In this document: piece by piece, positions 27,574 through 37,364 of the stretch
Numbering within the stretch: position 1 is the stretch's first letter
Layout of the letters: every line of letters begins with the position of its first letter
Source of the DNA: Sphingomonadales bacterium
Lineage (GTDB): Bacteria > Pseudomonadota > Alphaproteobacteria > Sphingomonadales > Sphingomonadaceae
Length of the DNA stretch: 59,919 bases
NCBI GenBank assembly: GCA_025362295.1
Contig: JANYGX010000013.1
Coordinates: 1 to 59,919, forward strand
Reading direction: 5' to 3'
The notes under the pieces: generated by a model
What the model was told of the DNA's origin: nothing
Databases searched by the model: none
The model's input: only the letters and a program-made list of their open reading frames with translations
Made by a program: the position numbers and the translations under genes

Positions 27574-28623
27574 TTAACGAATAATTCGCCCGAGAATGCG
27601 GGCTGTATAATCCACCATGGGGATGACGCGCGCATAGTTCAAGCGTGTTGGCCCGATGATGCCAATAACGCCGACCACACGATCATCGGCATTTTTATAG
27701 GGGGCCGCAATAATGGATGAGCCGGAGAGCGAAAACAGCTTGTTTTCTGCCCCGATAAATATGCTCATACCAGCACCGTCCCGCGCCAGCTCAAGAATTT
27801 TAACCAGTTCCCGCTTGGCCTCCAGCTCATCAAGCAGGCGTTTGACCCGCTCCAGATCCTGCGCATCTGTCGCATTTTCTAATAAATTGGCCTGACCACG
27901 CACGATGAGAATATCGCGGTCGGTGCCCTCGCTGGTCCACACGCCAAGGCCTTTGGTAACAACCCGCTGCGCCACCACATCAAGCTCGGCACGGTTGGCC
28001 ACCACCTCAATTTCAAGCCGCGCTTGTGCCTGTTCCAGTGTCAGGCCAGCGAGCCGTGTGTTGATGTAGTTGGCGGCCTGCACCAGCGTTGCCGGTGGCA
28101 TGCCCTGGGGTAAATCAACAACACGGTTTTCAACCGTACCGTTTTCACTTACCAGTATAGCCAGCGCCTGGGTGGGTGACAGCGGCACAAAATCCACCTG
28201 ACGAATGGCACGATCGGCTTTTGGTACCAGCACCAGACCAGCGCAGGCGGAAAGGCCCGATAACATGCCGGTTGCCTCACCAAGCACATCTTCGATGCGC
28301 TTACCGTCGACGGTGCCTTGCGATTCAATCCTCGCCTTATCGCTGGGGTCCAATTCACCCATCTGCATCATGCCATCGACAAAAAGCCGCAGGCCAAGCT
28401 CGGTTGGCATCCGGCCAGCGCTGGTGTGGGGGGCCGAGAGCAGGCCCAGTTCCTCCAGAGACTGCATCACATTACGGATCGAGGCGGGCGATAGGTTGAG
28501 CGGTGCAAGTTTCGACAGCGTGCGACTGCCAACCGGATCGCCCGTGGTAAGGTATTGATCGACCAGCAGACGAAACACATCGCGGGCACGGTCGTTTAAA
28601 TCGCCGATCTGGGGTGTAGACAT
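27574..28623 (-). CDS. hrcA: Heat-inducible transcription repressor HrcA
   Basis: Represses chaperone genes at CIRCE operators. The 349-residue protein has an N-terminal winged helix (residues about 1-80; YLTTGDPVGSRTLS, SPASIRNVMQSLEELG) and GAF-like and dimerisation domains, ending in ITRxxY-like GPTRLNYARVIPMVDYTA. I see no CIRCE element (TTAGCACTC-N9-GAGTGCTAA) in its own promoter region (28624-28685), so the hrcA-grpE pair is probably controlled by a heat-shock sigma factor instead. Divergent from rph. Confidence 0.95.
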   Translation of the reverse strand: MSTPQIGDLNDRARDVFRLLVDQYLTTGDPVGSRTLSKLAPLNLSPASIRNVMQSLEELGLLSAPHTSAGRMPTELGLRLFVDGMMQMGELDPSDKARIESQGTVDGKRIEDVLGEATGMLSGLSACAGLVLVPKADRAIRQVDFVPLSPTQALAILVSENGTVENRVVDLPQGMPPATLVQAANYINTRLAGLTLEQAQARLEIEVVANRAELDVVAQRVVTKGLGVWTSEGTDRDILIVRGQANLLENATDAQDLERVKRLLDELEAKRELVKILELARDGAGMSIFIGAENKLFSLSGSSIIAAPYKNADDRVVGVIGIIGPTRLNYARVIPMVDYTARILGRIIR

Positions 28624-28685
28624 AAGCCGTTAATGTAGGTAGCTCCGTGTATTCCTGCAACTCGCAACATTTAAAAGGCATTTAT

Positions 28686-29438
28686 ATGCGCCTATCCGGT
28701 CGTTCTCCTGATGAACTTCGCAGTTTTGAATTGATTCCTGGATTTTCCAAACATGCGGAAGGCTCTTGTCTGGTCAAATGCGGCGACACCCACGTTCTAT
28801 GCACAGCCTCGCTAGATCCCGGTGTACCGCCATGGTTGCGCGGCAAGGGCAAGGGCTGGGTGACGGCTGAATACGGCATGTTGCCGCGTTCCACACACAG
28901 CCGATCATCGCGTGAGGCTGCAAAAGGCAAACAATCAGGCCGCACACAGGAAATCCAGCGTTTGATCGGCCGGTCGCTAAGGGCTGTGGTTGATATGGCG
29001 GCACTTGGCGAGAGGCAAATCCAGCTGGATTGCGATGTCCTGCAAGCTGACGGCGGCACCCGCACGGCCTCCATTTCTGGTGCCTGGGTGGCTTTAGCGC
29101 TGTGTATACAAAAAATGAAAACAGACGGCATGATCACTGGCGATCCGCTAAAAGGCCAGGTTGCTGCTGTGTCATGTGGTGTGGTTGGTGGTGCTGCCCT
29201 GCTGGACCTCGACTATGTGGAAGATTCTTCCGCCGACACCGATGCCAATTTTGTGCTGACGAAAGCGGGCGGCATTGTTGAGGTGCAGGGTACGGCGGAA
29301 GCAGAACCCTTCAGTGAGGAAATGCTGCTGCGATTGCTTCGTTTGGCACGTATAGGAACGGACCAGATTTTTGCTGCACAAAACGCTGCATTGACCTTCA
29401 GGCATTATTTTGCACCAAACCCGAATCAAAAACCTTAG
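28686..29438 (+). CDS. rph: Ribonuclease PH
   Basis: A phosphorolytic 3'-5' exoribonuclease that trims tRNA 3' ends. The 250-residue protein begins [12 protein letters not shown] and shows the family motifs [40 protein letters not shown] and [18 protein letters not shown] start at 28647 was rejected for lack of homology; AAAGG precedes 28686. It is four bases upstream of rdgB, a pairing common in alphaproteobacteria next to hrcA. Confidence 0.95.
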   Translation: MRLSGRSPDELRSFELIPGFSKHAEGSCLVKCGDTHVLCTASLDPGVPPWLRGKGKGWVTAEYGMLPRSTHSRSSREAAKGKQSGRTQEIQRLIGRSLRAVVDMAALGERQIQLDCDVLQADGGTRTASISGAWVALALCIQKMKTDGMITGDPLKGQVAAVSCGVVGGAALLDLDYVEDSSADTDANFVLTKAGGIVEVQGTAEAEPFSEEMLLRLLRLARIGTDQIFAAQNAALTFRHYFAPNPNQKP

Positions 29439-29442
29439 GTAG

Positions 29443-30090
29443 ATGATGACTGAAAAACACGGCCGCTGGCTTGCTCCGGGGCCACTTGTCATTGCCAGTC
29501 ACAACGCTGGAAAGGTGCGCGAGATTCAGGCGCTGCTTGATAATTATGGAATCGAATGCGTGTCAGCCGCCACGTTAGGCTTGGCTGAACCCGATGAAAC
29601 TGAAGCGACATTTATCGGTAACGCCCGGCTGAAATCATTGGCTGCTGCACGGGCAACGGGCATGGTGGCTTTGTCGGACGATTCCGGCTTGTGCGTTGAT
29701 GCGCTTGGCGGTGAGCCGGGAATTTATTCGGCTCGCTGGGCGGGCGAGACAAAAAATTTTAAAACCGCGATGGCGGAAGTGCACAAACGGTTGGCGGCGA
29801 GCGTTTCTGTAACACCCTCTAGTGTCGGCGGCATTAACACCGCGCACTTCACCTGCGCTCTTTCCCTTGCCTGGCCTGATGGCCACACGGAAGATTTCGA
29901 GGGCAAAGTATTTGGGCGCATCGTCGAAGCCAGAGGCAACAACGGCTTTGGCTATGATGCGATATTTCTGCCAGACGGACATGAGCAAACTTTTGGCGAG
30001 ATGGAGGCAAGTGCAAAGCACAGTATGTCGCATAGAGCAAAAGCGTTCAGGCAACTGGTTACAGCTGTTTTGATACGAGGTGCGCTTTAG
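29443..30090 (+). CDS. rdgB: dITP/XTP pyrophosphatase (RdgB/HAM1)
   Basis: Hydrolyses dITP and XTP to monophosphates, keeping deaminated purines out of DNA. The 215-residue protein has [12 protein letters not shown] at the N-terminus, the acidic [13 protein letters not shown] helix, [14 protein letters not shown] with catalytic Asp, [10 protein letters not shown], and the C-terminal [11 protein letters not shown] and SHRAKAF motifs. It is co-transcribed with rph. Its 3' end overlaps the convergent queG gene by 32 bases. Confidence 0.95.
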   Translation: MMTEKHGRWLAPGPLVIASHNAGKVREIQALLDNYGIECVSAATLGLAEPDETEATFIGNARLKSLAAARATGMVALSDDSGLCVDALGGEPGIYSARWAGETKNFKTAMAEVHKRLAASVSVTPSSVGGINTAHFTCALSLAWPDGHTEDFEGKVFGRIVEARGNNGFGYDAIFLPDGHEQTFGEMEASAKHSMSHRAKAFRQLVTAVLIRGAL

Positions 30091-31132
30091 GCTGTGGTTT
30101 CGTCAACTCTAATGCTGCCCACGCCGCTGCCTCTCTCACCACATCATCCTCATCGTTTATTAGCTTGCGGCAGGCTTGCATCGCCGTCTCGCTTGCCACG
30201 CCATTTCCGAGTGCTGTCAGCACATTTCTAATAAACCTGTTGCGGCCAATGCGCTTGATGGGTGAACCGGCAAAGAAGGCTCGAAAGCCTGCATCATCCA
30301 ACGCGGCAAGTTGTGCGAGCAAGGGTGCCTGCAAGGCTTCTCTTGCATGAAACGCACTCTCGTTGCTGGCGGCTGCAAATTTATTCCACGGACACACAGC
30401 CAAACAATCATCGCAGCCATAAATGCGGTTGCCGATGGCCTTACGGAATTCGAGCGGGATTGGGCCTTTGTGTTCTATGGTGAGGTAGCTGATGCAACGC
30501 CTTGCATCGAGTTGATAGGGTGCCGGAAATGCATTGGTGGGGCAGGCTGTCTGGCAAGATATGCAACTGCCGCAACGGTTTTTGTGTGGTGTACTGGGGG
30601 CAAGTTCAAGCGTTGTATAGATTGCACCAAGAAACAACCACGAGCCATGCACACGCGACACAATATTGGTATGTTTGCCTTGCCAACCAAGCCCGGCGGC
30701 TTCTGCCAGCGGCTTTTCCATGACCGGTGCAGTATCAACAAACACTTTTAACGCACCACCATGTGTTGTGGCCAACCAGCCACCAAGCGTCTTAAGTTTT
30801 TTCTTCACCACATCATGATAGTCCTTGCCTTGTGCATAAACCGAAATCACACCAATATCTGATTGTTTGTGATGGCGCAGTGGATCGTCCTGCGGTGCGT
30901 ATGAGAGACCAAGCGCAATCACGGAGCGCACTTCTGGCCACAGCGCTTTTGGTGCGCTGCGTTCTTTTTCACGCGTCATCATCCAGATCATGTCGCCGTG
31001 ATAGCCTCTGGTGAGAAATTCATTCAGGCGAGCTTTTGTTTCAGGGCAGGCATCGGCATTGCACAGTCCCACAGCATCGAAACCCAGCGCATGTGCCTTG
31101 GCTTTTATCGAATCAGAAATCAAGCTGTTCAT
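30059..31132 (-). CDS. queG: Epoxyqueuosine reductase
   Basis: Performs the last step of queuosine synthesis in tRNA using cobalamin and iron-sulfur clusters. The 357-residue protein contains the two [4Fe-4S] motifs [16 protein letters not shown] and [11 protein letters not shown], the [19 protein letters not shown] segment with its catalytic Asp, and a C-terminal HEAT-like region ([13 protein letters not shown]). The start at 31132 was chosen because the longer frame to 31321 lies inside the GST gene; the two genes overlap by 20 bases on the same strand. In alphaproteobacteria a GST often precedes queG, as here. Confidence 0.93.
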   Translation of the reverse strand: MNSLISDSIKAKAHALGFDAVGLCNADACPETKARLNEFLTRGYHGDMIWMMTREKERSAPKALWPEVRSVIALGLSYAPQDDPLRHHKQSDIGVISVYAQGKDYHDVVKKKLKTLGGWLATTHGGALKVFVDTAPVMEKPLAEAAGLGWQGKHTNIVSRVHGSWLFLGAIYTTLELAPSTPHKNRCGSCISCQTACPTNAFPAPYQLDARRCISYLTIEHKGPIPLEFRKAIGNRIYGCDDCLAVCPWNKFAAASNESAFHAREALQAPLLAQLAALDDAGFRAFFAGSPIKRIGRNRFIRNVLTALGNGVASETAMQACRKLINDEDDVVREAAAWAALELTKPQPKAHLVSKQL

Positions 31133-31811
31133 AATGCGCTGGTGGCGTAAGGCCCGGCATGCGATCTGCCAACAGGGAGCGAAAACTCCGCCGCGACCGA
31201 ACGGCCAAATACCACTGCTTGGCCACCGGATGCCGATCCCACTCAATGCCACCAAGATAGTCCGCAACCGACAAATGCGCGGCGGCTGTAATGTCAGCAA
31301 GCGAGAATGTTGCCCCACCAAGCCACCGCCGTGTATCGATCAAATGATCGACATAACCAAGATGTTTTTCAGTGGCGACCAGTGCATTGCGCAGTGTTGT
31401 TGTGTTTGGTGGTTGACGCTGGAACAGCCGGTGCCACATACGTTCCTGCAACAAGAGCACACCAGCTTCGGCGTAAAATTTCTGATCAAACCAGGCTGTC
31501 ATACGCCGTACCTCGGCGCGCTCTAACGGACCAGAGCCCATAATGGGAGTATCCGCCACGGTTTCTTCAAAATATTCAATAATCGCTGTTGAGTCACACA
31601 GTATGATCTGGCGCATTTGCGGATCAGGATTGGCGGCATCTTCCGTCCAGACCAGCACAGGGGTCTGGTTTGCAGGGTTGAGCGCCGTAAATTCAGGCCG
31701 TGATTCCCAAGGGTATGACTGCACCACATCGTGTGCAATGCGCTTTTCGCCAAGCACAAGGCGCACCTTGCGCGAAAAAGGGCATAGCGGATAATGATGA
31801 AGCAGCCACAT
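31113..31811 (-). CDS. Glutathione S-transferase family protein
   Basis: A 232-residue GST: thioredoxin-like N-domain with CPFS near residue 10, the cis-Pro region NQTPVLVW and the glutathione-contact ILCDSTAIIEYFEE, then an all-helical C-domain with the folding motif FSLADITAAAHLS. The Cys in CPFS suggests an omega- or beta-like catalytic Cys rather than Tyr/Ser. It overlaps queG by 20 bases. The substrate is unknown; it may serve detoxification or thiol repair. Confidence 0.88.
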   Translation of the reverse strand: MWLLHHYPLCPFSRKVRLVLGEKRIAHDVVQSYPWESRPEFTALNPANQTPVLVWTEDAANPDPQMRQIILCDSTAIIEYFEETVADTPIMGSGPLERAEVRRMTAWFDQKFYAEAGVLLLQERMWHRLFQRQPPNTTTLRNALVATEKHLGYVDHLIDTRRWLGGATFSLADITAAAHLSVADYLGGIEWDRHPVAKQWYLAVRSRRSFRSLLADRMPGLTPPAHYEQLDF

Positions 31812-31866
31812 AGGAATGGCTTAGCGCAAGACTTTCAGAAATCAAAGCAAAGTCTTATAAAAAATT

Positions 31867-32253
31867 TTATTGCGGGCAAAAGCTTGGCAATTTAGCCGCC
31901 TCGTTGCCAGCACGCTGTTTCCAGACACCGGTTTCGTCACGATAAAAGCCACCAACTGGAACACGGTTCTTCAATTGTTCACACGCTGTTGCACCGCTCA
32001 CTTCGTTGATGGTAACGGCACGCTTGGCTGCCAGATCAGTATAAAATGCCTTACGTTTGATATTAACCTGGCTCACGCGCGCTTTTATGTCGGCGCTGCC
32101 AGCTTTTACGATACCGAGATATCCATCGGACTGTTCACCAACAGTACCGTTTGAGCGGGCCTCTTCGATAACGGCATCAGGTGCTTGTGCATGAGCGATC
32201 GGGATTGTTACCAAAACGGCGGCCACCACACAGAGAATAGTTTTTTTATGCAT
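31867..32253 (-). CDS. ydbL: YdbL-like DUF1318 periplasmic protein
   Basis: A 128-residue protein with a signal peptide (MHKKTILCVVAAVLVTIPIAHA) and the DUF1318 pattern: VIEEARSNGTVGEQSDGYLG, IKARVSQVNIKRKAFYTDLA and GVWKQR. It lies directly after ynbE and ydbH, the same set as the E. coli ydbH-ynbE-ydbL operon, where YdbL modulates the YdbH-YnbE inter-membrane bridge that moves lipids to the outer membrane. I start it at 32253, nine bases after GGAG; an ATG at 32259 is also possible. Confidence 0.88.
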   Translation of the reverse strand: MHKKTILCVVAAVLVTIPIAHAQAPDAVIEEARSNGTVGEQSDGYLGIVKAGSADIKARVSQVNIKRKAFYTDLAAKRAVTINEVSGATACEQLKNRVPVGGFYRDETGVWKQRAGNEAAKLPSFCPQ

Positions 32254-32277
32254 GTTCATTCGCTCCACAATCTTTGA

Positions 32278-32463
32278 CTAGAATACAGCTGGATTTTTTT
32301 TAACCAAGTCTTGCACGTCTTTTTCAAGTTTAATAACAACTTCCTGCTTGATATTGACATTCAGGTTGATCTCGATCGGTTTACTGCCCCCTTCAAGCCG
32401 CACACACCCCATAAGTGCCAATGGCACAAGAAAAGTCACAACCATAATCATTTGCAAACGCAT
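32278..32463 (-). CDS. ynbE: YnbE-like outer-membrane lipoprotein
   Basis: A 61-residue lipoprotein: signal peptide with lipobox LMGC (Cys19) and a mature part containing the conserved INLNVNIKQEVVIKLEKDV strands, diagnostic of YnbE. In E. coli it joins the C-terminus of YdbH to form a continuous beta bridge to the outer membrane. GGAG precedes the ATG by eight bases. It lies between ydbH and ydbL. Confidence 0.9.
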   Translation of the reverse strand: MRLQMIMVVTFLVPLALMGCVRLEGGSKPIEINLNVNIKQEVVIKLEKDVQDLVKKNPAVF

Positions 32464-32559
32464 AGGTTTTTCTCCAGATTTATAATTTAAACATTAGGCA
32501 AACCTAAGCGCTGCGTCAATACTGTCACTCACACAGAGCAGGACAATGGAATGTGTTTT

Positions 32560-32585
32560 GTCATACCAACCTTCGCTGGGGTAAC
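32560..32585. repeat. Solo arm of the 82-bp inverted-repeat element
   Basis: The complement of this stretch reads GTTACCCCAGCGAAGGTTGG and continues TATGAC; it matches the terminal arm GTAATCCCAGCGAAGGCTGG of the full elements at 40935-41016 and 43031-43112 at most positions. There is no partner arm nearby, so it is a remnant or single arm. The rest of the gap 32464-32657 holds a palindrome TTTAGCCAAGGCTAAA (32638-32653) and no gene. Confidence 0.6.
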
Positions 32586-32657
32586 ATAATAATAAGTAAT
32601 CTTATCATCCGATTGCTTAGTGTCATAAAGTTTGTGGTTTAGCCAAGGCTAAATGGC

Positions 32658-35657
32658 CTATTTTTTAGTATTGCCAGAGTCAGGCGATGTCCCCTCCCTG
32701 ATTATTTGGCGGGCATCTGTGAAAGAAGTTACAGATTTTAACAGACTGCGGAATGGCGCCTTAACGTTCACGCCAAATTTGAAGGGCACATTTTTAGCAC
32801 CTGTCGTCCAGCGACCAATTGGTTTTATCGGTACCTGATTAACCCCGGAGAAATTTATTGACGTTATAATTTCACCGTCCAGATCACCGTTTACATCGAG
32901 CGAAATGTTATCGTATTTAAAATCACGAAGCGCATCAAAAGCGATTTTTGCCTGGCCTGTTGCAGCCCCACCTGTATTGCCGACATATTGAATAATACCG
33001 CCACCCGGTGCTGCTTTCAAAACACCATGTTCAATGCGTCCACCTTTGGTATTGAATACCATTGGAAATATACCCGTTAAGTGGCCAGTCGCGTTGAGGT
33101 CTTTGAATTCCATTTGCTGCAGAAACTGTGCAACGTCGATTTTATCGATGGCAACCGTCATGTTATGTTCCGTATCACCCGGCACCAAAGTCACCGGTTC
33201 AAGTCGCAAAACACCGTCTGCAAATGGCCAGCGCGCATCCTCAATTTTCATATGCAGATCAGGCAGCAACTGGAACTGAATAATGCCGTCGCTTATGGCA
33301 ATGCCGGGGTTAAGCGAGGCTATATACAGCCGCTGCCCAGGCGGCGTTGTGCGCCTGAAAAGATCATCAAAAAAGATGTGACCATTGATACCAGAGACTG
33401 GTCCTAGCGTTGCCGTAGCGAGTGACATGGCTTTGATAGTGGCATCGGCAAGGCTGGTGATTGTACTGCCGGACCAGCTGATCAAGGCTTTGGTATCGAG
33501 TCCGCCATTAACGTTTTCAACCACACCGCGCAACAGTTCGCTCAATTCGAAGGGTTGTAATTTGGCGCCGAATTCAAGGCCGGTTGTATCAATAGCCAGA
33601 TGACCAGCGTTAGACTCCATTGCATGGTTCAAATCAAAATGACCAAGATAGACAGAATTGCCATTCCGGATAACGCCCTGTGCTGCAAGTGTGCCCTGAT
33701 TGAAATGAGCATCGAACGCGCTGAGTGTGATCAGATTGAAGCGGGGCCGCACCGTTTGATCTGTTGCATCGAGCTTCGTGTGTAACAGATTAAAGCCGTT
33801 GGCACTCGACCATTGCCATGCGCCTGATGCTTTGGAAATCGTCAGGGCATAGCTCGCCAATGTTGTGCTAAGATCAAAGAAATTACCTTTTAAATATGGG
33901 TTATTTTGTGTGCCAGAGATTGCAATATCGAACGATTTATCAATCACGTGCAAAGGCGTCGGTTGACTGGCCAGTTTTATATCAAAATTCAAGGGAACAA
34001 TATGACCGCCACCCTGCACATCACCTTTTGGCGAGCGTATAAACAGTGGTTGGCCAGGGTGCGCGCATAGGCGTGTATCAATGGCACCAAGTGCAAAAGT
34101 TGCACTCTTCAGGCCCTGTATTTGAATGGGTATGCAATTGTTTTGTGAGGTGACAGACAAGGTGCCAGACTTGCTCAATGTGAAATTGAGCGGCATGCGG
34201 GCGCGTTCAATGTGCATGTTCCCAAGTGTGCCGGAAATAACAGTCTGGCCGTTTAACACCAGACTGTCTGCATATTGAAAACCGATTGTAGTCGCTTGTG
34301 CAGTAACAGAACCCAAATTTAAACCCGATGTCGCCACACTGCCATTCGCCACGATGCTCTTTGTGCTGTTTATTTGAAACGCTTTGAGATCAAGCCTCAT
34401 ATTAGGTAAAGTAGAGCCGGAGAGAGTGATTACACCGCTGGCATCAATATGGTTTTCAGGAAAATGTAGTGTTAGAGTGGTTGCGGGGGTTGTGCTGATA
34501 TCGACACCATTCTGGCCCCGCACATGAAGAGCATCAGCGACCACTGTAGCCTTGCGCCCCTGCCAATCAGCGGCAACATGGCTGTCAATTTTCATATGCT
34601 GTGTTGCTGTTTCAATCGCTGCCAACGGCCCGTTTGCCACAGTTTCAAATGAGCCATTCCTCAGCGATGCCTGTAATCTATTTATAGGATTTAACAGAAC
34701 TGCAGAAACAGCCGCATTGTCGAGATACACCTGACACTGTGCTTTATTTTGGGTTGAGATATCATAATTGCCAACACAGGCGGCTGATTTTGCTGAACCT
34801 GCACTCAAAGCTATATCGGTCGCCGTTGCACGCAAAGTGCCCAACAAATGTTGATCAATGCCGTAGTGCGCATGGCTCGCAACCGCTATGTTCCGAGCCT
34901 TACTATGCCCGCATGCAAGAGCTGGCGTTGTCACTGTTGCGTCAAGCTGAAAATCTTTAAGTGTTTGTGGCGCTTTCGCCTTACTCTTCATTAAGAGCGG
35001 CCCCGTATGGCAACCCGAGAACGCAACAGGATCAGTGTTCAGCATTGCATCCATACTATACGTGTATGGCTCTATATGCACATCGAGCTGTCCACGAACA
35101 TTGTTGAACGTATAGCCAGCTGAATTGAGCGCAGCGGGTTCAATATCGATGTGCGCCGTGTAGTTTTTATTGAGTACGCCCTGTGCATTCATGTGCGTTT
35201 TCACTGCCCCGTAAGGTGTTTTGACAAGCACAGTCGTATCATGAATTTCAGCTTCTACAGCCGGGAGAACAAGCGGGCCCGTTGATTGCGGTATCAAGGC
35301 ATCAATGTCGCCAAAACTCACGCTGCGTGATGTCACCACGGCGCGCAAGACAGCATGGTTTAACACAATTTTTTGCGGTTTTGGGTTGAGGCCTACCCAG
35401 TCCAGATCAATCCTCATAGTTTTAGCTGTGAGCGCAGGGGCTGCCGTGGTGCCGATCATCACATTGCTAAGCACGATATGATCACGATCAAGGCTATCTA
35501 TCTGGTAGCGTCCTGCAACACCTTTTGATTGCAGATAATTGCCAACCAATTTTTGTAGCAAAGGTTTGCGCGCAATCCATGCGGTTAGGGCTGCTGCAAC
35601 ACATAACAGTGTCAGCGTTAGTGCCAACCATAGTAAAATACGAGAACGACGTGTCAT
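32658..35657 (-). CDS. ydbH: YdbH-like AsmA-family inter-membrane bridge protein
   Basis: A 999-residue protein anchored by one N-terminal transmembrane helix (ILLWLALTLTLLCVAAALTAWIA) followed by a long beta-rich periplasmic part of repeating GSTLPNM / GTLGNM-type strands. It has the C-terminal YdbH domain (GHLTGIFPMVFNTKGGRIEHG; INFSGVNQVPIKPIG). It belongs to the AsmA-like proteins TamB, YhdP and YdbH that carry phospholipids between membranes. The following ynbE and ydbL genes confirm the assignment. It is longer than E. coli YdbH by roughly a hundred residues. Confidence 0.9.
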   Translation of the reverse strand: MTRRSRILLWLALTLTLLCVAAALTAWIARKPLLQKLVGNYLQSKGVAGRYQIDSLDRDHIVLSNVMIGTTAAPALTAKTMRIDLDWVGLNPKPQKIVLNHAVLRAVVTSRSVSFGDIDALIPQSTGPLVLPAVEAEIHDTTVLVKTPYGAVKTHMNAQGVLNKNYTAHIDIEPAALNSAGYTFNNVRGQLDVHIEPYTYSMDAMLNTDPVAFSGCHTGPLLMKSKAKAPQTLKDFQLDATVTTPALACGHSKARNIAVASHAHYGIDQHLLGTLRATATDIALSAGSAKSAACVGNYDISTQNKAQCQVYLDNAAVSAVLLNPINRLQASLRNGSFETVANGPLAAIETATQHMKIDSHVAADWQGRKATVVADALHVRGQNGVDISTTPATTLTLHFPENHIDASGVITLSGSTLPNMRLDLKAFQINSTKSIVANGSVATSGLNLGSVTAQATTIGFQYADSLVLNGQTVISGTLGNMHIERARMPLNFTLSKSGTLSVTSQNNCIPIQIQGLKSATFALGAIDTRLCAHPGQPLFIRSPKGDVQGGGHIVPLNFDIKLASQPTPLHVIDKSFDIAISGTQNNPYLKGNFFDLSTTLASYALTISKASGAWQWSSANGFNLLHTKLDATDQTVRPRFNLITLSAFDAHFNQGTLAAQGVIRNGNSVYLGHFDLNHAMESNAGHLAIDTTGLEFGAKLQPFELSELLRGVVENVNGGLDTKALISWSGSTITSLADATIKAMSLATATLGPVSGINGHIFFDDLFRRTTPPGQRLYIASLNPGIAISDGIIQFQLLPDLHMKIEDARWPFADGVLRLEPVTLVPGDTEHNMTVAIDKIDVAQFLQQMEFKDLNATGHLTGIFPMVFNTKGGRIEHGVLKAAPGGGIIQYVGNTGGAATGQAKIAFDALRDFKYDNISLDVNGDLDGEIITSINFSGVNQVPIKPIGRWTTGAKNVPFKFGVNVKAPFRSLLKSVTSFTDARQIIREGTSPDSGNTKK

Positions 35658-35714
35658 TTAAAAAGCTATGCTTGATTTTTCAGCACGCTTCAATTTATTA
35701 AAGCAGCATACCTG

Positions 35715-36911
35715 TCAAAGCGCGTTCGACACCCACTGGCGTTTTTTCCAGTCATATTCCCAATAATCGAGCAACTGACTGCCTTTGCTGTAGGGTTCCT
35801 GCGGGCGAGGCACTTCGTAGTAGCGACCAGTGATGGTTTTTTTGGTTACCTCAAAACGCAGAAAACCATGATGGTCATCAGAATATTTTTCCAACCTCAC
35901 CGTTTCACCGTCGCCGGCATCAAAATCAACCGGTGTTATCATTTTTGCCCCATTCACTTTCATGATGCTGTGAAGATTGTGATAGCCACCGGCGCCACAG
36001 ACCAGATGCGGCACAACAGTGCCATCGGCCCGCGTTGCGGTTATTCGCTGATAATTGTGAACATGGCCAGCCAACACCATATCTGGCTCGCGGCCAGCGG
36101 AACTGGCAGCATCTTGTATCACTTTTCGCATGTAGCTGCTGCCGGAATGGAAATTATCGGCGGAGTAGGGCGGGTGGTGCAAGGCAATGAACAATGGCAT
36201 GGATTTGGGTAGGGTTTTAAGTTCATTAACAAGCCAGCTCAGTTGCGGCTCGCGAATGTCACCGCCTTCCGGCACATTGCTGTAAAGCCCTACAATGGAA
36301 CATAAAGGCGTTAACAGCGTCCAATAGAAATTCGGCTGGTTCATCGCTGTGCGATGCGAATCACCCGCTTCCGGCATTTTCTGTCCGGGTTTGTCAGCGC
36401 AGAAATTGCGCTGGAAACCGTCCAGTGTTGTGCCCTGATCAGCACCTATGGAGAGGTTTTCCCCGTCATGATTGCCGGGTACGGCAAAGACCGGACGATC
36501 GTAATGCTCATAAGGCATATAAAATTGCGCATAATATTCTGAAATTGAACCATTGAAATATACGCAATCACCAGTGATATAAAGAAATTGCGGCAAGGAG
36601 CCATCATCGGCTGGAATGCCAAGATCAGCTTCCATGCCACTGGCGACCAGTTTTTGTGGCATTGCTTCTTTTATACCACCCGTGTCGCCATTCAGATGAA
36701 AAATAAGTTTTTTACTATTTGCAACGGCTTTATAGGCAGCCGCATCAAGCACATCCTTAAGATCGAGGCGAAACGGCGGTTTGCCGGCTGTCTCGGGTAG
36801 ATCGCGGAAGTGGGTGTCTCTGGCCGGTGCCAAATGAATAGGATGTGCCCCGGTGGCGGCAGGGCGCTTACGCCCAAACACATGACCCTTGGTGCCTTTA
36901 ACAACAGTCAT
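35715..36911 (-). CDS. Metallophosphoesterase (purple-acid-phosphatase-like)
   Basis: A 398-residue calcineurin-like phosphoesterase. Metal-binding motifs are in order: HLNGDTGG, YITGDCVYFNGS, PGNHDGE, ALHHPPYS and AGHVHNYQR. This order and the C-terminal AGGYHNLHS are typical of purple-acid-phosphatase-like enzymes. There is no signal peptide, so it appears cytoplasmic. The start at 36911 has AAGGAG seven bases upstream. Substrate unknown; stands alone between ydbH and a small envelope protein. Confidence 0.85.
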   Translation of the reverse strand: MTVVKGTKGHVFGRKRPAATGAHPIHLAPARDTHFRDLPETAGKPPFRLDLKDVLDAAAYKAVANSKKLIFHLNGDTGGIKEAMPQKLVASGMEADLGIPADDGSLPQFLYITGDCVYFNGSISEYYAQFYMPYEHYDRPVFAVPGNHDGENLSIGADQGTTLDGFQRNFCADKPGQKMPEAGDSHRTAMNQPNFYWTLLTPLCSIVGLYSNVPEGGDIREPQLSWLVNELKTLPKSMPLFIALHHPPYSADNFHSGSSYMRKVIQDAASSAGREPDMVLAGHVHNYQRITATRADGTVVPHLVCGAGGYHNLHSIMKVNGAKMITPVDFDAGDGETVRLEKYSDDHHGFLRFEVTKKTITGRYYEVPRPQEPYSKGSQLLDYWEYDWKKRQWVSNAL

Positions 36912-37008
36912 AACGCGTCTCCTTTCTGTGTTACTCAAAGGATATATCGCTGGTGACTGTGAACCTATAATGACTGTAAGGTATATTTTTCAAGCATACG
37001 CGAAACGA

Positions 37009-37323
37009 TTATTCCACTGGGTTCAATACACAGCCCATTGTTGAGCTGTAGGTTGCCGAGCGGGTTGCAAGCACCGGATAGCGTGCCGTTACCAGTGCAA
37101 GATTTTCATCAATCGTCAGTTTTACAGGCTCCGTTCCGGGTTCAAGATCGTGCCTGCAACTTGCAAGATCGCGGTTGCCTACAAAGTGGCAGGCGCAAAC
37201 GACACGTGCAGCAAACCCGGCGGCAACAGCAGCGCGTGGTGCGAGCTTCTGGGTTACCCCCAGGCCACCACCCGCCGCTATGGCAATGGCGACACTAAGG
37301 TATCCGATTTTGCGCTTTGACAC
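37009..37323 (-). CDS. Small membrane-anchored protein resembling the N-domain of class C serine hydrolases
   Basis: A 104-residue protein with an N-terminal membrane helix (KIGYLSVAIAIAAGGGLGV) and a short domain with VCACHFVGNRD, a DLEPG turn, and an end ATYSSTMGCVL. From memory, alphaproteobacterial serine hydrolases of the beta-lactamase class C fold carry just such an N-terminal segment (CSGVFVSGR ... GLGCTL) fused ahead of the catalytic domain. Here it is a separate gene, and the catalytic protein is the divergent neighbour 41 bases away. It starts with GTG at 37323, with GGGAG eight bases before. Function unknown; four Cys suggest disulfides. Confidence 0.6.
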   Translation of the reverse strand: MSKRKIGYLSVAIAIAAGGGLGVTQKLAPRAAVAAGFAARVVCACHFVGNRDLASCRHDLEPGTEPVKLTIDENLALVTARYPVLATRSATYSSTMGCVLNPVE

Positions 37324-37364
37324 TAGCTGTTCTCCCGGTAGGTTGTTGGTATACAAGGGAACCC

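Noticed and set aside
28624-28685. CIRCE operator at the hrcA promoter
   Set aside because: No TTAGCACTC / GAGTGCTAA inverted repeat is present in the gap between hrcA and rph.
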